A stretch of DNA of 64,000 nt from Symmetrospora coprosmae. Its lineage: Eukaryota > Basidiomycota > Cystobasidiomycetes > Symmetrosporaceae. The notes under the pieces are model-generated. The model was not told the origin of the DNA, searched no databases, and was given only the letters and a program-made list of their open reading frames with translations. Positions 21,905 through 32,786 of the stretch are shown here, in pieces. The DNA is taken from NCBI GenBank assembly GCA_008802785.1, contig VUYT01000033.1, positions 144,387 to 208,386 on the forward strand, in the 5' to 3' direction. Positions within the stretch are counted from its first letter, which is position 1. Every line of letters begins with the position of its first letter. Both the position numbers and the translations under genes were made by a program.

Positions 21905-24241
21905 ATGTCGCTCTACTCTGGCATCAGCTTTGGCAGCAGCGTCGCCAGCTCTGGCAGCGGCGGCAAGGACGACGCGATCTCTGTGGATGCTGCTCCAGGC
22001 AATGCAGGCGACGCAGCAGGCAAGACGGCAGCACAGGCAGACGCAGACAAGTATGCAGCTGAGCAGGCTGCCAATGCTGCAAGGGAGCAGCAGGAGAGCA
22101 ACCGCAAAGCCGCGCTGGGCTTCCAGCCTGTCGTGAGGAAGCGACCAGCAGCTGGGAGTGCGGCTCTGAAGCCCAGGATGGCCACGGCGACACTCGCTGC
22201 AGCCGCCGCTGGACCATCTTTGAGCACCGCAGCGCCAGCGACCTCCACCAGCGCCAGTCCGCTCGCCGCCGCCGCTGCTCCAGCAAAGCAGAGCGCCGAG
22301 CCTGCACCAGCTTCGACGAGCGCGCCTGCGACTGCAACAGGAGGGACCAGCATGGTCGGGCGCACGCTCATTGTCGCGCCCTCAATGACGCTCGCCGACG
22401 AGGACGTGAACGGCTTTGCGAGCTCCGCAGCGGGGAAGAAGGCACACGCGCAGGCGAACAAGCGCGCGGGCGGGAACAGCAAGAAGAACAAGGCAAAGCG
22501 GAGGGGTGGAGCCGGTGCCGAGGAGGATCCAAGCCTGGCATGGACGGCAGAGTACGACCCTGCTCGTCCCACGGACTACGTGCGTGTTGCGTTCGTCTTC
22601 TTTGGGAGCTTTCCGACGCTTCCCTGACGATTCGTCCCATTGCAGACAATGTACAAGGAGTACACGAAGCTCCTGCGCGCACAGAAGCGCGAGGCCGCTC
22701 GCGAGGAGCGGCGTCTCAAGGAGCGGGAACAGCGCTTACGGGAAGCGTACGGCGAGTCTGGGACTGGGTCAGGCTCGTCCGGCAGCGACGACGATGACGG
22801 GGACGACTCGGACGAAGAGCGGCGGAGAAGGATTGACGCGGCCGAGAAGCGCTTCAAGGGGTTTGTGCCGCCGCCCGTCAGCTACGACACGCCTGTGCAG
22901 CCGTATCCGTACAGGAATGATGACGACGCCGTGCCGGATGACACGGACGAGGAGGACGCGCCGAGCGGGATGCAGGGCGTCCAGCCCGCGGCTGCGGCGT
23001 CTGCTCCAACATCCAAGAACGAAGCGGACGAATGGGCAAGCTGGTCTGGAGCTGCCCCTGCCTCGGGCGCTGCGGTAGTGGACGACCCGTACGCGAGACG
23101 GATGGCCATGTCCATACAGAACCAGTCTGGCCAGCCAGCGCAGCCGTCTCAGCCAATCCAAGCGCAGTTATACGCTCCTGCAGCGCAACCTCCCGCTTTC
23201 CCACATCCGAGCGCGTTCGGCGTACCACCCTTAAATCTGCCTTTGCCCGGGGGCCAGTCCATCCCACTCCCGCCGTCCTTCCAGGCTCGGCCGGCGTCAG
23301 CTTCACCTCTGCCTGGAACCTCGCCGGCGGGGGCCGCGCAGATGCCGCAACCGCCTCAAACAAGTGCAGCGGGTGGAGTCTCGATAGAGGAGGCTCAAGC
23401 CAGAGCGAGGGCGATAGCAGCGCGGCTGGCGGCTATGAAGGGTGGCGTGTCTCCAGCGGGATCGGCAGGCGCTTCCTCCCCGTACGTCGCTCCACCAGCT
23501 TCGTCATACGATGGCATCCCGGGTATCGATCCGCCCCAGCCTCCCGCACCTCAAGCTTCAGTAGGCGGACGACCCTCGCCAGGCGCAGGCATTGCCAGCC
23601 AGGGTAATCCTGAAGACTTTGCCAAGAACCTGATGAACAAGTATGGATGGACGAAAGGACAGGGGTTAGGGGCGACGTCTCAGGGCATGCTCAACCCGCT
23701 GGCGCTGTCGACGGATCCGGCAACTGCTGTAGCAGGCGCGAGCAAGAAGAAGAAGCAGCAGCAGCAGGCACAACAGCAGCAGCAGCAGGCGCAGGCGAAG
23801 GTGACGGGGATGGCTAGTGCGAAAGGGAGGGTGACGAGCGATCTAAAGACGGAGAAGGAGCGGGCCGAGCGGGAGAAGTTTGGCGAGCCGACGCGGATAG
23901 TGTGCCTGTCCAACATGGTGGGGCGGGACGAGGTGGATGAGGAGCTCGTGAACGACGTCTGTGAGTGGGCTTCCCGTCTCCCAGGCAGCAATTCAAGGCT
24001 GATCGTCATGCTCGCAGCCGAGGAAGCGGGCAAGCTGGGGATCCTCGAGCGCTGCTTTGTGCACGTCATGCCCGAGTATGCGCCAGAGGACGACGCTGTC
24101 CGTGTTTTTATCGTCTACAGCGGGCTTGTGGGAGCGTGGAAGGCGGCCAAGGCGTTCGAAGGGCGGTTGTTCGGGGGCAGGCAGGTCCGGGCTCGGTTTT
24201 ACGACGAGACTGCGTTTGCGACGAGGACGCTCCATCTGTAG
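21905..24241 (+). CDS. SPF45: Splicing factor SPF45 (RBM17) homologue, G-patch plus UHM
   Basis: Exons 21905-22579, 22646-23960 and 24018-24241 give 737 residues. The protein starts MSLYSG like SPF45 and has AEYDPARPTDY followed by a charged helix. Near residues 545-575 there is a G-patch (NLMNKYGWTKGQGLG). The last 100 residues form a U2AF-homology RRM: IVCLSNMVGRDEVDEEL, then VRVFIVY and the RxF-type loop EGRLFGGRQVRARFYD. SPF45 acts at 3' splice-site selection by binding ULMs of SF1, U2AF and SF3b. The 57-nt intron at 23961-24017 contains no stop, but removing it restores the expected alignment (NDVSEEAGKLG). Long Ala/Pro linkers and a Lys-Gln run near 23,745-23,790 make it larger than animal SPF45. 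Confidence 0.92.
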
Positions 24242-24538
24242 TGAGCTGCGTACCCAATGCGCCTCGTAATAGCGAAGTCGACGATCTGCAATATTCACGC
24301 GCAATCACCTCGCTCGTCCCGAAGAGTCTCACTCGAAGTGTCCGCCGCACGGTGTCTTGACGTCAGCAGACTAGACTTGGCACGTGCACCCGGTGATGAG
24401 AGGCGAGGAGGAGGAAAAAGCCCCAAGGTGTGGGGCTAGACTTGGGACAGGCAGAGTGACAGCACCTGCTCCTTCGCTCTTCTCCCTTCCTCCTTCCTTG
24501 CCTTCTCTCCAGCATCGCATCGAGAGCAGTCGACAGTC
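24242..24538. other. Intergenic region, 297 bp, promoter of the first TMEM63-type gene
   Basis: It holds a CT-rich leader (near 24,475-24,510) just before the ATG of the channel gene. No other feature was seen. Confidence 0.4.
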
Positions 24539-27500
24539 ATGGTGCGCAGAGCTGCCTGTTCCCGCCGGGATCTTAGGACGCCCCAGCTGTTCTACCCCAG
24601 CGAGTCTTGCTGCCAGCGATACTGACTTCCTTTGCCTTCTCCCGCCGTAACAGGCGAGCGTCGCTTCCGGGTCGCAGAACGTCGGGGACAAGTCGACAGA
24701 GGTGAGCTCGCAGCTCGCACAGTGGCGCAAAGCTCCGTCTCCTCTCGCGGCAGGCGCTTGAGACTCTGAGAGAGGCCCGCTGATTTTATGGCTTGGTATC
24801 CGTCTATCCTCTGCAGTCCTTCCTGACCGCACTCGTCACCAATGCCGCTATCGGGGCGGCTACCCTCGGCGCCTTCCTCATCCTGCGAAGGCGGTTCCGC
24901 AACGTCTACGAGCCAAGATATGCTCTGAAGCCGACAGGCCCCAAGCAGAGCCCGCTCCCTCAGGGCTTCCTCAGCTTCATACCTGCAGTCTTCCGTGCGA
25001 GAGACGAGGATATCATCCGGTGCGTCGCATCGGTATCCGATTTTGGTCCGTCCAAACGGTTCTCATCTCGATATCATCCCCCATCCCTCCCTCACAGACA
25101 TAACGGCTTGGATGCGTACCTATTCAACAGGTATAGTGGCGTTCTGAAGCTTTGGTATAACCCAGTTTTGAGCTAAGACCGTCAACACATCTGTATTTCC
25201 CGTCCAACTCTGAAGGTTCATCAAGCTCCTCTTCTACTTCTTCCTGCCGGTAGCTATCGTCTCATGGGCGGTCGTGAGTATGCTCGACTCGTAATGCCCC
25301 GATCAGCTCACTGACGCCCCTCCGCGGACAGCTGCTACCCGTGTACGGAACGGGCTCCAACGGCAATGTGCAGCTCAACCGCTTCACCTTTGGTGCGCGC
25401 ATATCCTTATACATTCCTCGTCATAGCCTCTAACATGTCCCTCCCGCTCTCCAGGCAACATTGGAGCCGATCAGCAGCCGCGACTGGCAGCCCCGCTCAT
25501 TCTTGCATGGGCCAGTACGCTCGGCTTTCTCTGGCTCATCCGCCGAGAATGGCTCAACTACATACAGGCTCGTCGAGAGTTCCTTACCAGCCGCGGCTGG
25601 GCCACCCGGGTCAGTGTCTCGTGTATCACTTCTTATCGCTTGGCGCTGAAACGTCATTTAACTCACAGCCACAAGCGAAGACGGTGCTCATCACCGGCCT
25701 TCCTAGTGACTATGCAAGCGAATCCGCCCTTCGCTCTCTCACTAGCCACCTCCAAGGGGGTGTTGCTTACATCTGGATCGCAAAGGACGTCTCGGAGCTA
25801 TCCGACGTGTACGAGCGACAGATGGATGCTGCGCAGAAGCTCGAGAAGGCCAACATCAAGGTCATCAAGCAGGCCACCAAAGCCGCGCGGAAAGACAAGG
25901 CGCCGGCTGGGGGAAGCTCCGATGGGCAGCACAGCAAGTCGCTCGCCACAAAATACTTGAAACCCAAGAAGCTGCCACACCATCGCCTGGGCAAGATCCC
26001 GTTCATCGGCCAGAAAATTGAGACAATTCCTTGGGCCGAAGAGGAGATTGAAACAACCCAGAAGGAGCTTGATGCCGGGCGGTCCAACCCGGACAAATAC
26101 GAGACCCGACCGAGCGCTTTGATCCTGTTCAATGACCAGATCGACGCGCACATCTTTGCGCAAGGCGGAGAGGAGGGCGAGTCGAAGAAGCTCAAGCTGT
26201 GCCAGCGATTCATCAATGTGTCGCCGGATGACATCGTCTGGTCGAACCTGGGCAGGAAACCGCTCGTCAACACGGGTCTCCGGGTCGTCTCACTCACGAT
26301 CACGACGCTGATCACGACACTTTATGCGCCAATCACTGTCTTTGTGAGTCTCTATTCCCTCTCACAACCACCGTGTCCGACTCTGGACTAATATTTTGGC
26401 GAATTCTCGTGTTCATAGGTTACCGGAGTGTCTAATGTGTCTTCTCTATGTAGCACGGTGTCCTTCCTTGGCTGGCTGTGCGATCTCCCTTCGCCCATAA
26501 ACGGTATCATCCAGTGCGTGTCCGGGTTCAAGGGAGAATCCCCAGTGGATCGGAGCTGATACCTCTGTATCATCGATCAGGGGTGCATTGCCGCCGCTAG
26601 CTCTCGCTCTGGTCTTCCTGCTCGTTCCAATCGTCTTCCGGCTGCTCATCAAGCTCGAGGGCGTTCCCCTTCAATCCCAGATCGAGCACCGTCTCGAGAG
26701 AAGATACTTCGTATTCCTGTTCCTGCAAGGCTTCCTTCTGGCCACCATCAGTTCCGGCATTGTCAAATCTATTAGCACCATTACGCAGGATCCGTCAGCG
26801 ACCGTCAACATCCTCGCGCAGAACCTACCAGCCGCCGCCACATTCTTCATCACGCTTATCCTCGTACATGGCCTCACTAAGGCTGGGCTCGGCATCCTTC
26901 AAGCTCCTAAGTTCCTTCTGTACTTCGTCAAGGTCAAACTGCTCGGCAGCACGCCGCGCAGTCTTCTCAATGCCCGGCAGTCGATTCCCCAGGTCCAGTT
27001 TGGCACGGAATATCCCAACTCGGTCAGTCCCAGCGCTCGTCTTTGACACCGATCCCACGCTGACCCGATCTACTACACAGCTGCTCATTGCCGTCATCGG
27101 CCTGTCGTACAGTACCATTTCTCCCATCGTGTGCGGCTTCAGCGCCTTTGCCTTCTTCAGTCAGTCTTGGCAATCTTTCCATACCTGAGTCCCACAGTGA
27201 AACTGACTTCCTGCACGGCACAGCATGGTGGTTTGTCTACAAGTATCTGGCTCTCTACGTTTGGGTGAGCTGAGTGGCGTAGTGATCCCTGTGCCATCGA
27301 GCTGTAACTGACCTGCAACTGCCATCAGGACCAACCGCCCGAGACCGAGACTGCCGGGTTGTTCTTCAAGACGGCGCTCAACCAGCTCTTCGCCGGCATC
27401 TACATCTACCTCCTCTGCCTGACGGGCCTGTTCTTCCTGAGTCGCAACGAGTCCAACAGCCTGAGCACGGCGGGCCTCGCATGCGGCATCTGTTCGGCCA

Positions 27501-28057
27501 TTCTCCTGGGTCTGTCGATCTTGGTGCAGATCTACCTCAACTGGCGACTCGGTTCGGCAAGCGTGTACCTCGATGCCTCGATGGCCGACCAGACCCGCCA
27601 GAACGAGCGGCGATACGCTCAGGAGATGGCGGCAGAGAAGGCCAGCCCCAACGGCGGAATGCGACCGGTCGACACTCGCGCTACGGATGGTACTGCAGTC
27701 GGCGCGGGGGGAGACGATCAGAAAGCGGGCAAGGGTCGCAATGACGCGTACGTGGAGAGGGATGTCGAGTCGGGCGACGGACACGGCCAGCAGCGTGACA
27801 GCACCGGTACAGCAGAGGCAGACGGGGAGCTGGCAGGAGGGCTCGATGAGACGACCTTCATGCACCCGGCGCTGTACAGGGAGCAGCCGACCGTCTGGCT
27901 GCCTCGCGACCAGCTCGGCCTGTCCAGGGAAGCTGTGGAGCGAGCGCGAGCGCGCGGGGTGCAGATTACGGACGAGGATGCCACCATAGACAACGATGGC
28001 AAGATCGACATTCAGACGGACGAGCTGCCGGGTGAAGATCACGATGCCAATCTCTAA
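24539..28057 (+). CDS. OSCA/TMEM63 (CSC1/RSN1-like) osmosensitive cation channel, copy 1
   Basis: Thirteen exons: 24539-24541, 24654-24701, 24817-25019, 25098-25130, 25216-25273, 25332-25392, 25455-25609, 25669-26343, 26419-26513, 26581-27022, 27081-27159, 27224-27264 and 27329-28057, phase-consistent, 873 residues. The first coding exon is the ATG alone. Family marks: an extracellular N-terminus with a first TM (SFLTALVTNAAIGAATLGAF), YEPRYALKP, a cytosolic RRM-like domain (KTVLITGLP, a long helix, SALILFNDQIDAHIFAQ), then DDIVWSNL and the multi-pass core with SPINGIIQGALPPLALAL and FFKTALNQLFAGIYIY. The C-terminal PALYREQPTVWLPRD is a conserved fungal tail. The predicted role is as a plasma-membrane mechanosensitive or hyperosmolality-gated calcium-permeable channel. 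It forms a tandem pair with the next gene. Confidence 0.93.
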
Positions 28058-28076
28058 TCTAATCTAATCTAATCTA
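28054..28076 (+). repeat. TAATC pentanucleotide tandem repeat
   Basis: Four consecutive TAATC units follow one another; the first contains the stop codon of the first channel gene. A short microsatellite in the 3' UTR. Confidence 0.8.
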
Positions 28077-28575
28077 GAACGCGAACAGTCCATGCTTGTC
28101 CATACACGAAGCGACATTTTATTTCATCTACTTAATTCTTGTCTACGACCGAGCGTGTTGAAACCTCACGACAGCACAGCTTCTGTAACGTTAGATGTGC
28201 GTCGAGCTCTATACAAATATACACGGATTCTGTGCTGCGGCATGCCTTATTGACGTTGTTGTTCACTTGTGAGGCTCAGCCGGTCCGCAGTGACACGCCT
28301 CCGCGTCCGCCCTCCCTCCGCAGGGGCCACCCGCCCGTTCCTTGATCAGATAGGGGTTAAATTGGGGTGGGCGGATTCTGGACCGCTTGCTGAGACGGTG
28401 TTGACGTCGACGTCGGTGGCACGGAGGGGATGGGAGGACAAGGGGGCAGCAGCCCATTGCGAAAAGCCAGTCCAGTCCGCGTGAGTGTCCACACACGCTT
28501 GGCTTCCTGTTCATCATCAGTAACATCGTCGCCATTCTGCTTACTGTAGGGGTACAGTACAGTCGCAGCCCAGCA
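28077..28575. other. Intergenic region between the tandem TMEM63-type genes
   Basis: About 500 bp holding the 3' flank of copy 1 and the promoter of copy 2. No TATA box, RNA gene or further open frame is supported. Confidence 0.45.
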
Positions 28576-31500
28576 ATGGTGGGTGGGGATCATTGAGCGA
28601 GCACGCCCTGGCGCGTCCCTCTGTTGCTGGCACGAGACTGCTGCGAACGCCTCGCAGAGGGGTTCCCGCCTGGATGAGCACGCACAGCAGCATCGACAGC
28701 GGGGGAAGGCATATCCAAGGACGTGTGGCTGATGATGCAGAGTGTGTACTTCTCCATCCACAGTCCACGGTAGGCCAGGGAGCCGCCCAGGGCCAGGACA
28801 AGTCGACAGAGGTGAGGCACGGGATTCCAGAGGGAATGGTGGCGAAAAGGCCCGTGCACGTCAGAGGGTGGAGTCGGTCGCAACTGACGCGCAACATCTC
28901 GATAGACCTTTGTCACCGCGCTCATCCTCAATGCTGCCATCGGAGGCGCAGAGCTGCTCGCCTTCCTCATCCTGCGACAGCGCTTCAAGGTGGGGGAGCT
29001 CCCCGCAACTGTTTGAGGCAGGGTTACTGACTGAATTACATCCCATGATGCAGACTGTGTACGAGCCTCGAGCCACTCTCAAGCCCTACGGACCCAAGCA
29101 AGACTTGCTCCCCAGTGGCCTGCTGAGCGTCATCCCTGCCGTCTTCCGCGCCAAAGATGAAGACATCATTCGGTGCGTGGGCCCGATTCCCTCTCGAGAC
29201 TCTGGAGACTAAATCGCGGGTATGCATGCTGTGCACACAGTCACAATGGAATGGATGCCTACCTCTACGTCCGATTCTCCAAGCTCCTCTTCTATTTCTT
29301 CCTCCCGACGGCCATCTTGACATGGGCAGTGGTGAGTAACGTCCTACTCTGCTCATCGACCTCAGATCTCACCGAAAACATGCCCCGCAGCTCCTGCCAA
29401 TCTATGGAACTGGCTCGAACGGCAATCAGCAGCTCAACAAGTTCACCTTTGGAAACATCGGACGCGACCAACAGCCCCGCCTGGCAGCCCCTCTGATTCT
29501 CATTTGGATCATGACGCTCGGCCTGCTCTGGCTCATCCGCCGAGAATGGATCTCGTACATCAGCAAGCGCAAGGAATTCCTCACCTCGCGAGGATGGATG
29601 ACCAAGCCTCAGTCAAAAACGGTGTTGATGACCGGCATCCCCGACGAGTACGCCAGCATCGAGGCCATCCAGTCCCTGACCAACCACCTCGAGGGCGGCG
29701 TCGCGCACATCTGGCTCGCAAAGGACGTCAAGGAGCTGGCCGAGCTGTACGAGCGCCAGATGAAGGCTGCCAAGAAGCTCGAGAGCGCCAACCTCAAGGT
29801 CATCAAGACTGCCACGAAGCTCGTCAAGAAGGGCAAGGTGCCCGCCGAGGGTAAGCCTGATGCTAGCGAGGACGGCTCCCTGGCACTCAAGTACCTGCCA
29901 GCCAAGAAGATCCCGCACCACCGTCTCGGAAAGATCCCCTTCGTCGGAACTAAGGTTGAGACGATCGACTGGGCAGAGGGCGAGATTGAGGAAACGCGCA
30001 GGCTCCTCGAGGCTGGTCGGGAGCGCCCGGACAAGTACGAGCCCAAAGCGTCGGCTTTCATTCTGTTCAATGACATGATTGACGCTCACGTGTTTGCACA
30101 AAGTGAGTGACTGCTTGTCTCATGCAGCGTCCATCTGTCCGGATGAGCTGACTTCCGCGAACAGAACTCGGAGAGAAGGACCAGCCAATGAAGCTCAAGC
30201 TATGCAAGCGGTACATCAACTGTGACCCGGAGGATGTTGTGTGGTCCAATCTGGACCGCAAGCCTCTCGTCAACAAGGCCATGAAGGCGGTGTCTCTGGC
30301 GGTCACCACTCTGATCATTAGTGAGTCCAGCTGGACATGACCACTCGATTAGGCAATGGATAGCAGCTGACAAAAGCATCTTTGGACAGTCTTCTACACT
30401 GTGCGTCTCTATGTGTCATGCTTGGGCCATCCCGTTCGAGCACGCTGACCGGACATCGCCACTGATCGCTTATGACCTACCTTCGAATAAATACAAAGGT
30501 TATCACGACGTTTGGTAGGTCTACATGGTGTCACGAAGCGTTCTACGATCGTAAGCTAATCCTGTCCAATGCCAGTCACGGGAATAAGCAACGTGAATCG
30601 CCTATGCACGCTCGCTTCGTGGCTAGGATGGCTGTGCAACCTTCCCACTCCCATCAACGGTATCATCCAGTGAGTCTCGCTCAGATGATCGTCCTGTTGG
30701 ATGGTAAGCCATCGTCGTGGACGATCTGACACCCCTGCCGCCTCCTCACCTATCTTTCAGGGGTGCACTGCCGCCCATTGCGCTCGGTAAGGCTCTCCCT
30801 CTGACTCCCGACATTCGTGCGGCCGATCTGACGCTTGTCTCTGTCAAAAAGCCGTGGTCTTCATGCTCGTTCCAATCATCTTCCGGCTTCTTCTCAAGCT
30901 CGAGGGTATCCCTCTCAGGTCGCAGATAGAATGGAAATTAGAGCGCCGCTACGGTGCTTTCCTAATCATCCAGGTGAGTGATCTTAGCTATCCTGTATCG
31001 TGCTGTTCGTACTGAGACCGTTCTGGCTCCGTTTAGGGCTTCATCGGTCGGTCGGCTTCCCCGGCAATTGTCTGCCTCTGCTATGCAAACTGACGTCTCT
31101 ACATCCGCAGTCGGTACGCTGTCATCCGGCATTGTGGCTAGCATTTCGGAGATCATCGACAACCCTGGATCGGCCGTCAACCTTCTCGCTCAGAACCTGC
31201 CCGGAGCCGCCACTTTTTTCATCACCCTGATTCTCGTGTCGGCACTAACAAAGGCGGGAGGAGCCATACTGCAAGTCGTCAAGCTGCTCCTGTATACAGT
31301 CAAGGTCAAGCTTCTCGGTGGAAATCCGCGTAGTCTGCAGAAAGCCCGTCATGCGATGCCGCAAGCTGCGTACGGAGTCCAATATCCCAACCAAGTAAGT
31401 CACTTTCGTTTGCGCCGGCCCTCAGGCGAGACTGACCTTGTCCTTCGCATCATAGCTCCTCCTGGCAGTCATCGCGCTGTCGTACGCAAGCATCGCGCCT

Positions 31501-32395
31501 TTGGTGTGCGGCTTTGCGGCCTTGGGGTTCTTCAGTAAGCGCAACTTCCGACCACTGCTGCCTGTGTCCGTGCACTGACCTTCTGCGTTCTTCAGCCTGG
31601 TGGTTCGTCAACAAGTACCAGGCTTTGTTCGTCCTCAATCAGTCTCCGGACACCGAGACTGGCGGACTCTTCTTCAAGACTGCCCTCAACCAGCTCTTTG
31701 TCGGCATCTACCTGGCGCTCGTCTGCCTCATTGGCCTATTCTTCCTCTCGCGAGACGCCAACGACCAGCTCTCGACTGCGGGCACCGTCTGCGGAGCGCT
31801 CACTGCAGCCCTGCTCGCCATTTGCGTCATTGTGCAGATCTGGCTCAACTGGAAGCTCAACCCGACGAGCATTTACCTCTCAACGGACCTTGCCGACGAA
31901 ACACGCAAGAACGAGCATCGATACGCGGAGGAAATAGCTGCGGAGAAGGGCCTGACGAACAACAAGATGGGTCCGGTCGACACCCGGGCTACCGACGGCA
32001 CTGCAGTAGGAGGCAACGAGCAGCGCTCCAGCTCTGAGGGGCTCATCGGTGGCAAGGGTGCCACGAATGGCCGAGGCGACATTGAGATGGGCGACCTCGA
32101 CGGCAGGCACGCCGGACAGGGCGGCAAGTACGGCGGTTCGGCGGGTCTTGCCCAGGCGGATCGTGAGCTAGCTGGCGGCCTGGACGAGAACACGTTCAGT
32201 CACCCCGCACTGTACCGCGACCAGCCTACCGTCTGGCTGCCTCGAGACAACCTTGGCCTCTCGCGCGAGGCAGTCAGGCGCGGCCGAAAGCACGGCGTCC
32301 TCATTACCGACGACGATGCCACGATTGACGAGAAGGGCAAGGTGGACATCACGCGGGATACTCAGCCGGGCGAGACATTCGACGTCAACCTTTAG
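28576..32395 (+). CDS. OSCA/TMEM63 (CSC1/RSN1-like) osmosensitive cation channel, copy 2
   Basis: Sixteen exons: 28576-28578, 28764-28811, 28906-28989, 29054-29172, 29241-29331, 29391-30102, 30165-30320, 30390-30400, 30499-30514, 30576-30669, 30761-30786, 30852-30973, 31037-31046, 31111-31394, 31456-31534 and 31596-32395, phase-consistent, 884 residues. It is closely similar to the preceding gene throughout: the ATG-only first exon, a 48-nt second exon ending DKSTE, YEPRATLKPYGPKQD, DDxxW-type VVWSNLDRKPL, TPINGIIQGALPP and the tail HPALYRDQPTVWLPRD. Introns differ markedly from copy 1, with micro-exons of 10, 11, 16 and 26 nt in the transmembrane core. Same predicted channel role, arising by tandem duplication. 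Confidence 0.92.
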
Positions 32396-32786
32396 GCGGG
32401 AACACCATCTCTCCCTTCCCCATGTCGCCCCGTATTCGTTTGTTCTCGCCACCGCACCATACACGATACGACCCGCACCACACCGCCAGTAGTAATCGCT
32501 TTTCCCTCTCTCTGCCACTTAGATCAGATACTGCGGCCATGTTGTGTGCACGTCGCTTAGCCATGACTAGTTCTAACTGGAATGCAATGCCTTCTTCTCC
32601 CTGCCCAGCCCAATTTGCCACAATGTCTTTGCCGTTTTCAGCCCAGTCTCGTTGCGACTTCCCGGATGTCGCTCACACCAACTCGCTGGAGTTGCAACAG
32701 CATAGCAGGAGAGGCCAGGGTCCACGCACAGAGAAGGACACATTCTCCGGAAACAGAGACATTCGCTTGTCTGCCTGATTCCAGCA
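32396..32786. other. Intergenic region, 391 bp, promoter of TFIIE-alpha gene
   Basis: A C/T-rich stretch follows the channel gene stop (32,400-32,525). No supported open frame or motif was seen. Confidence 0.45.

Noticed and set aside
21479-22627. An open frame joining the end of the bL31m-like gene to SPF45
   Set aside because: The upstream part is a different frame of the bL31m tail. SPF45 has its own ATG at 21,905 with the family N-terminus, and the bL31m frame has a proper stop at 21,702.
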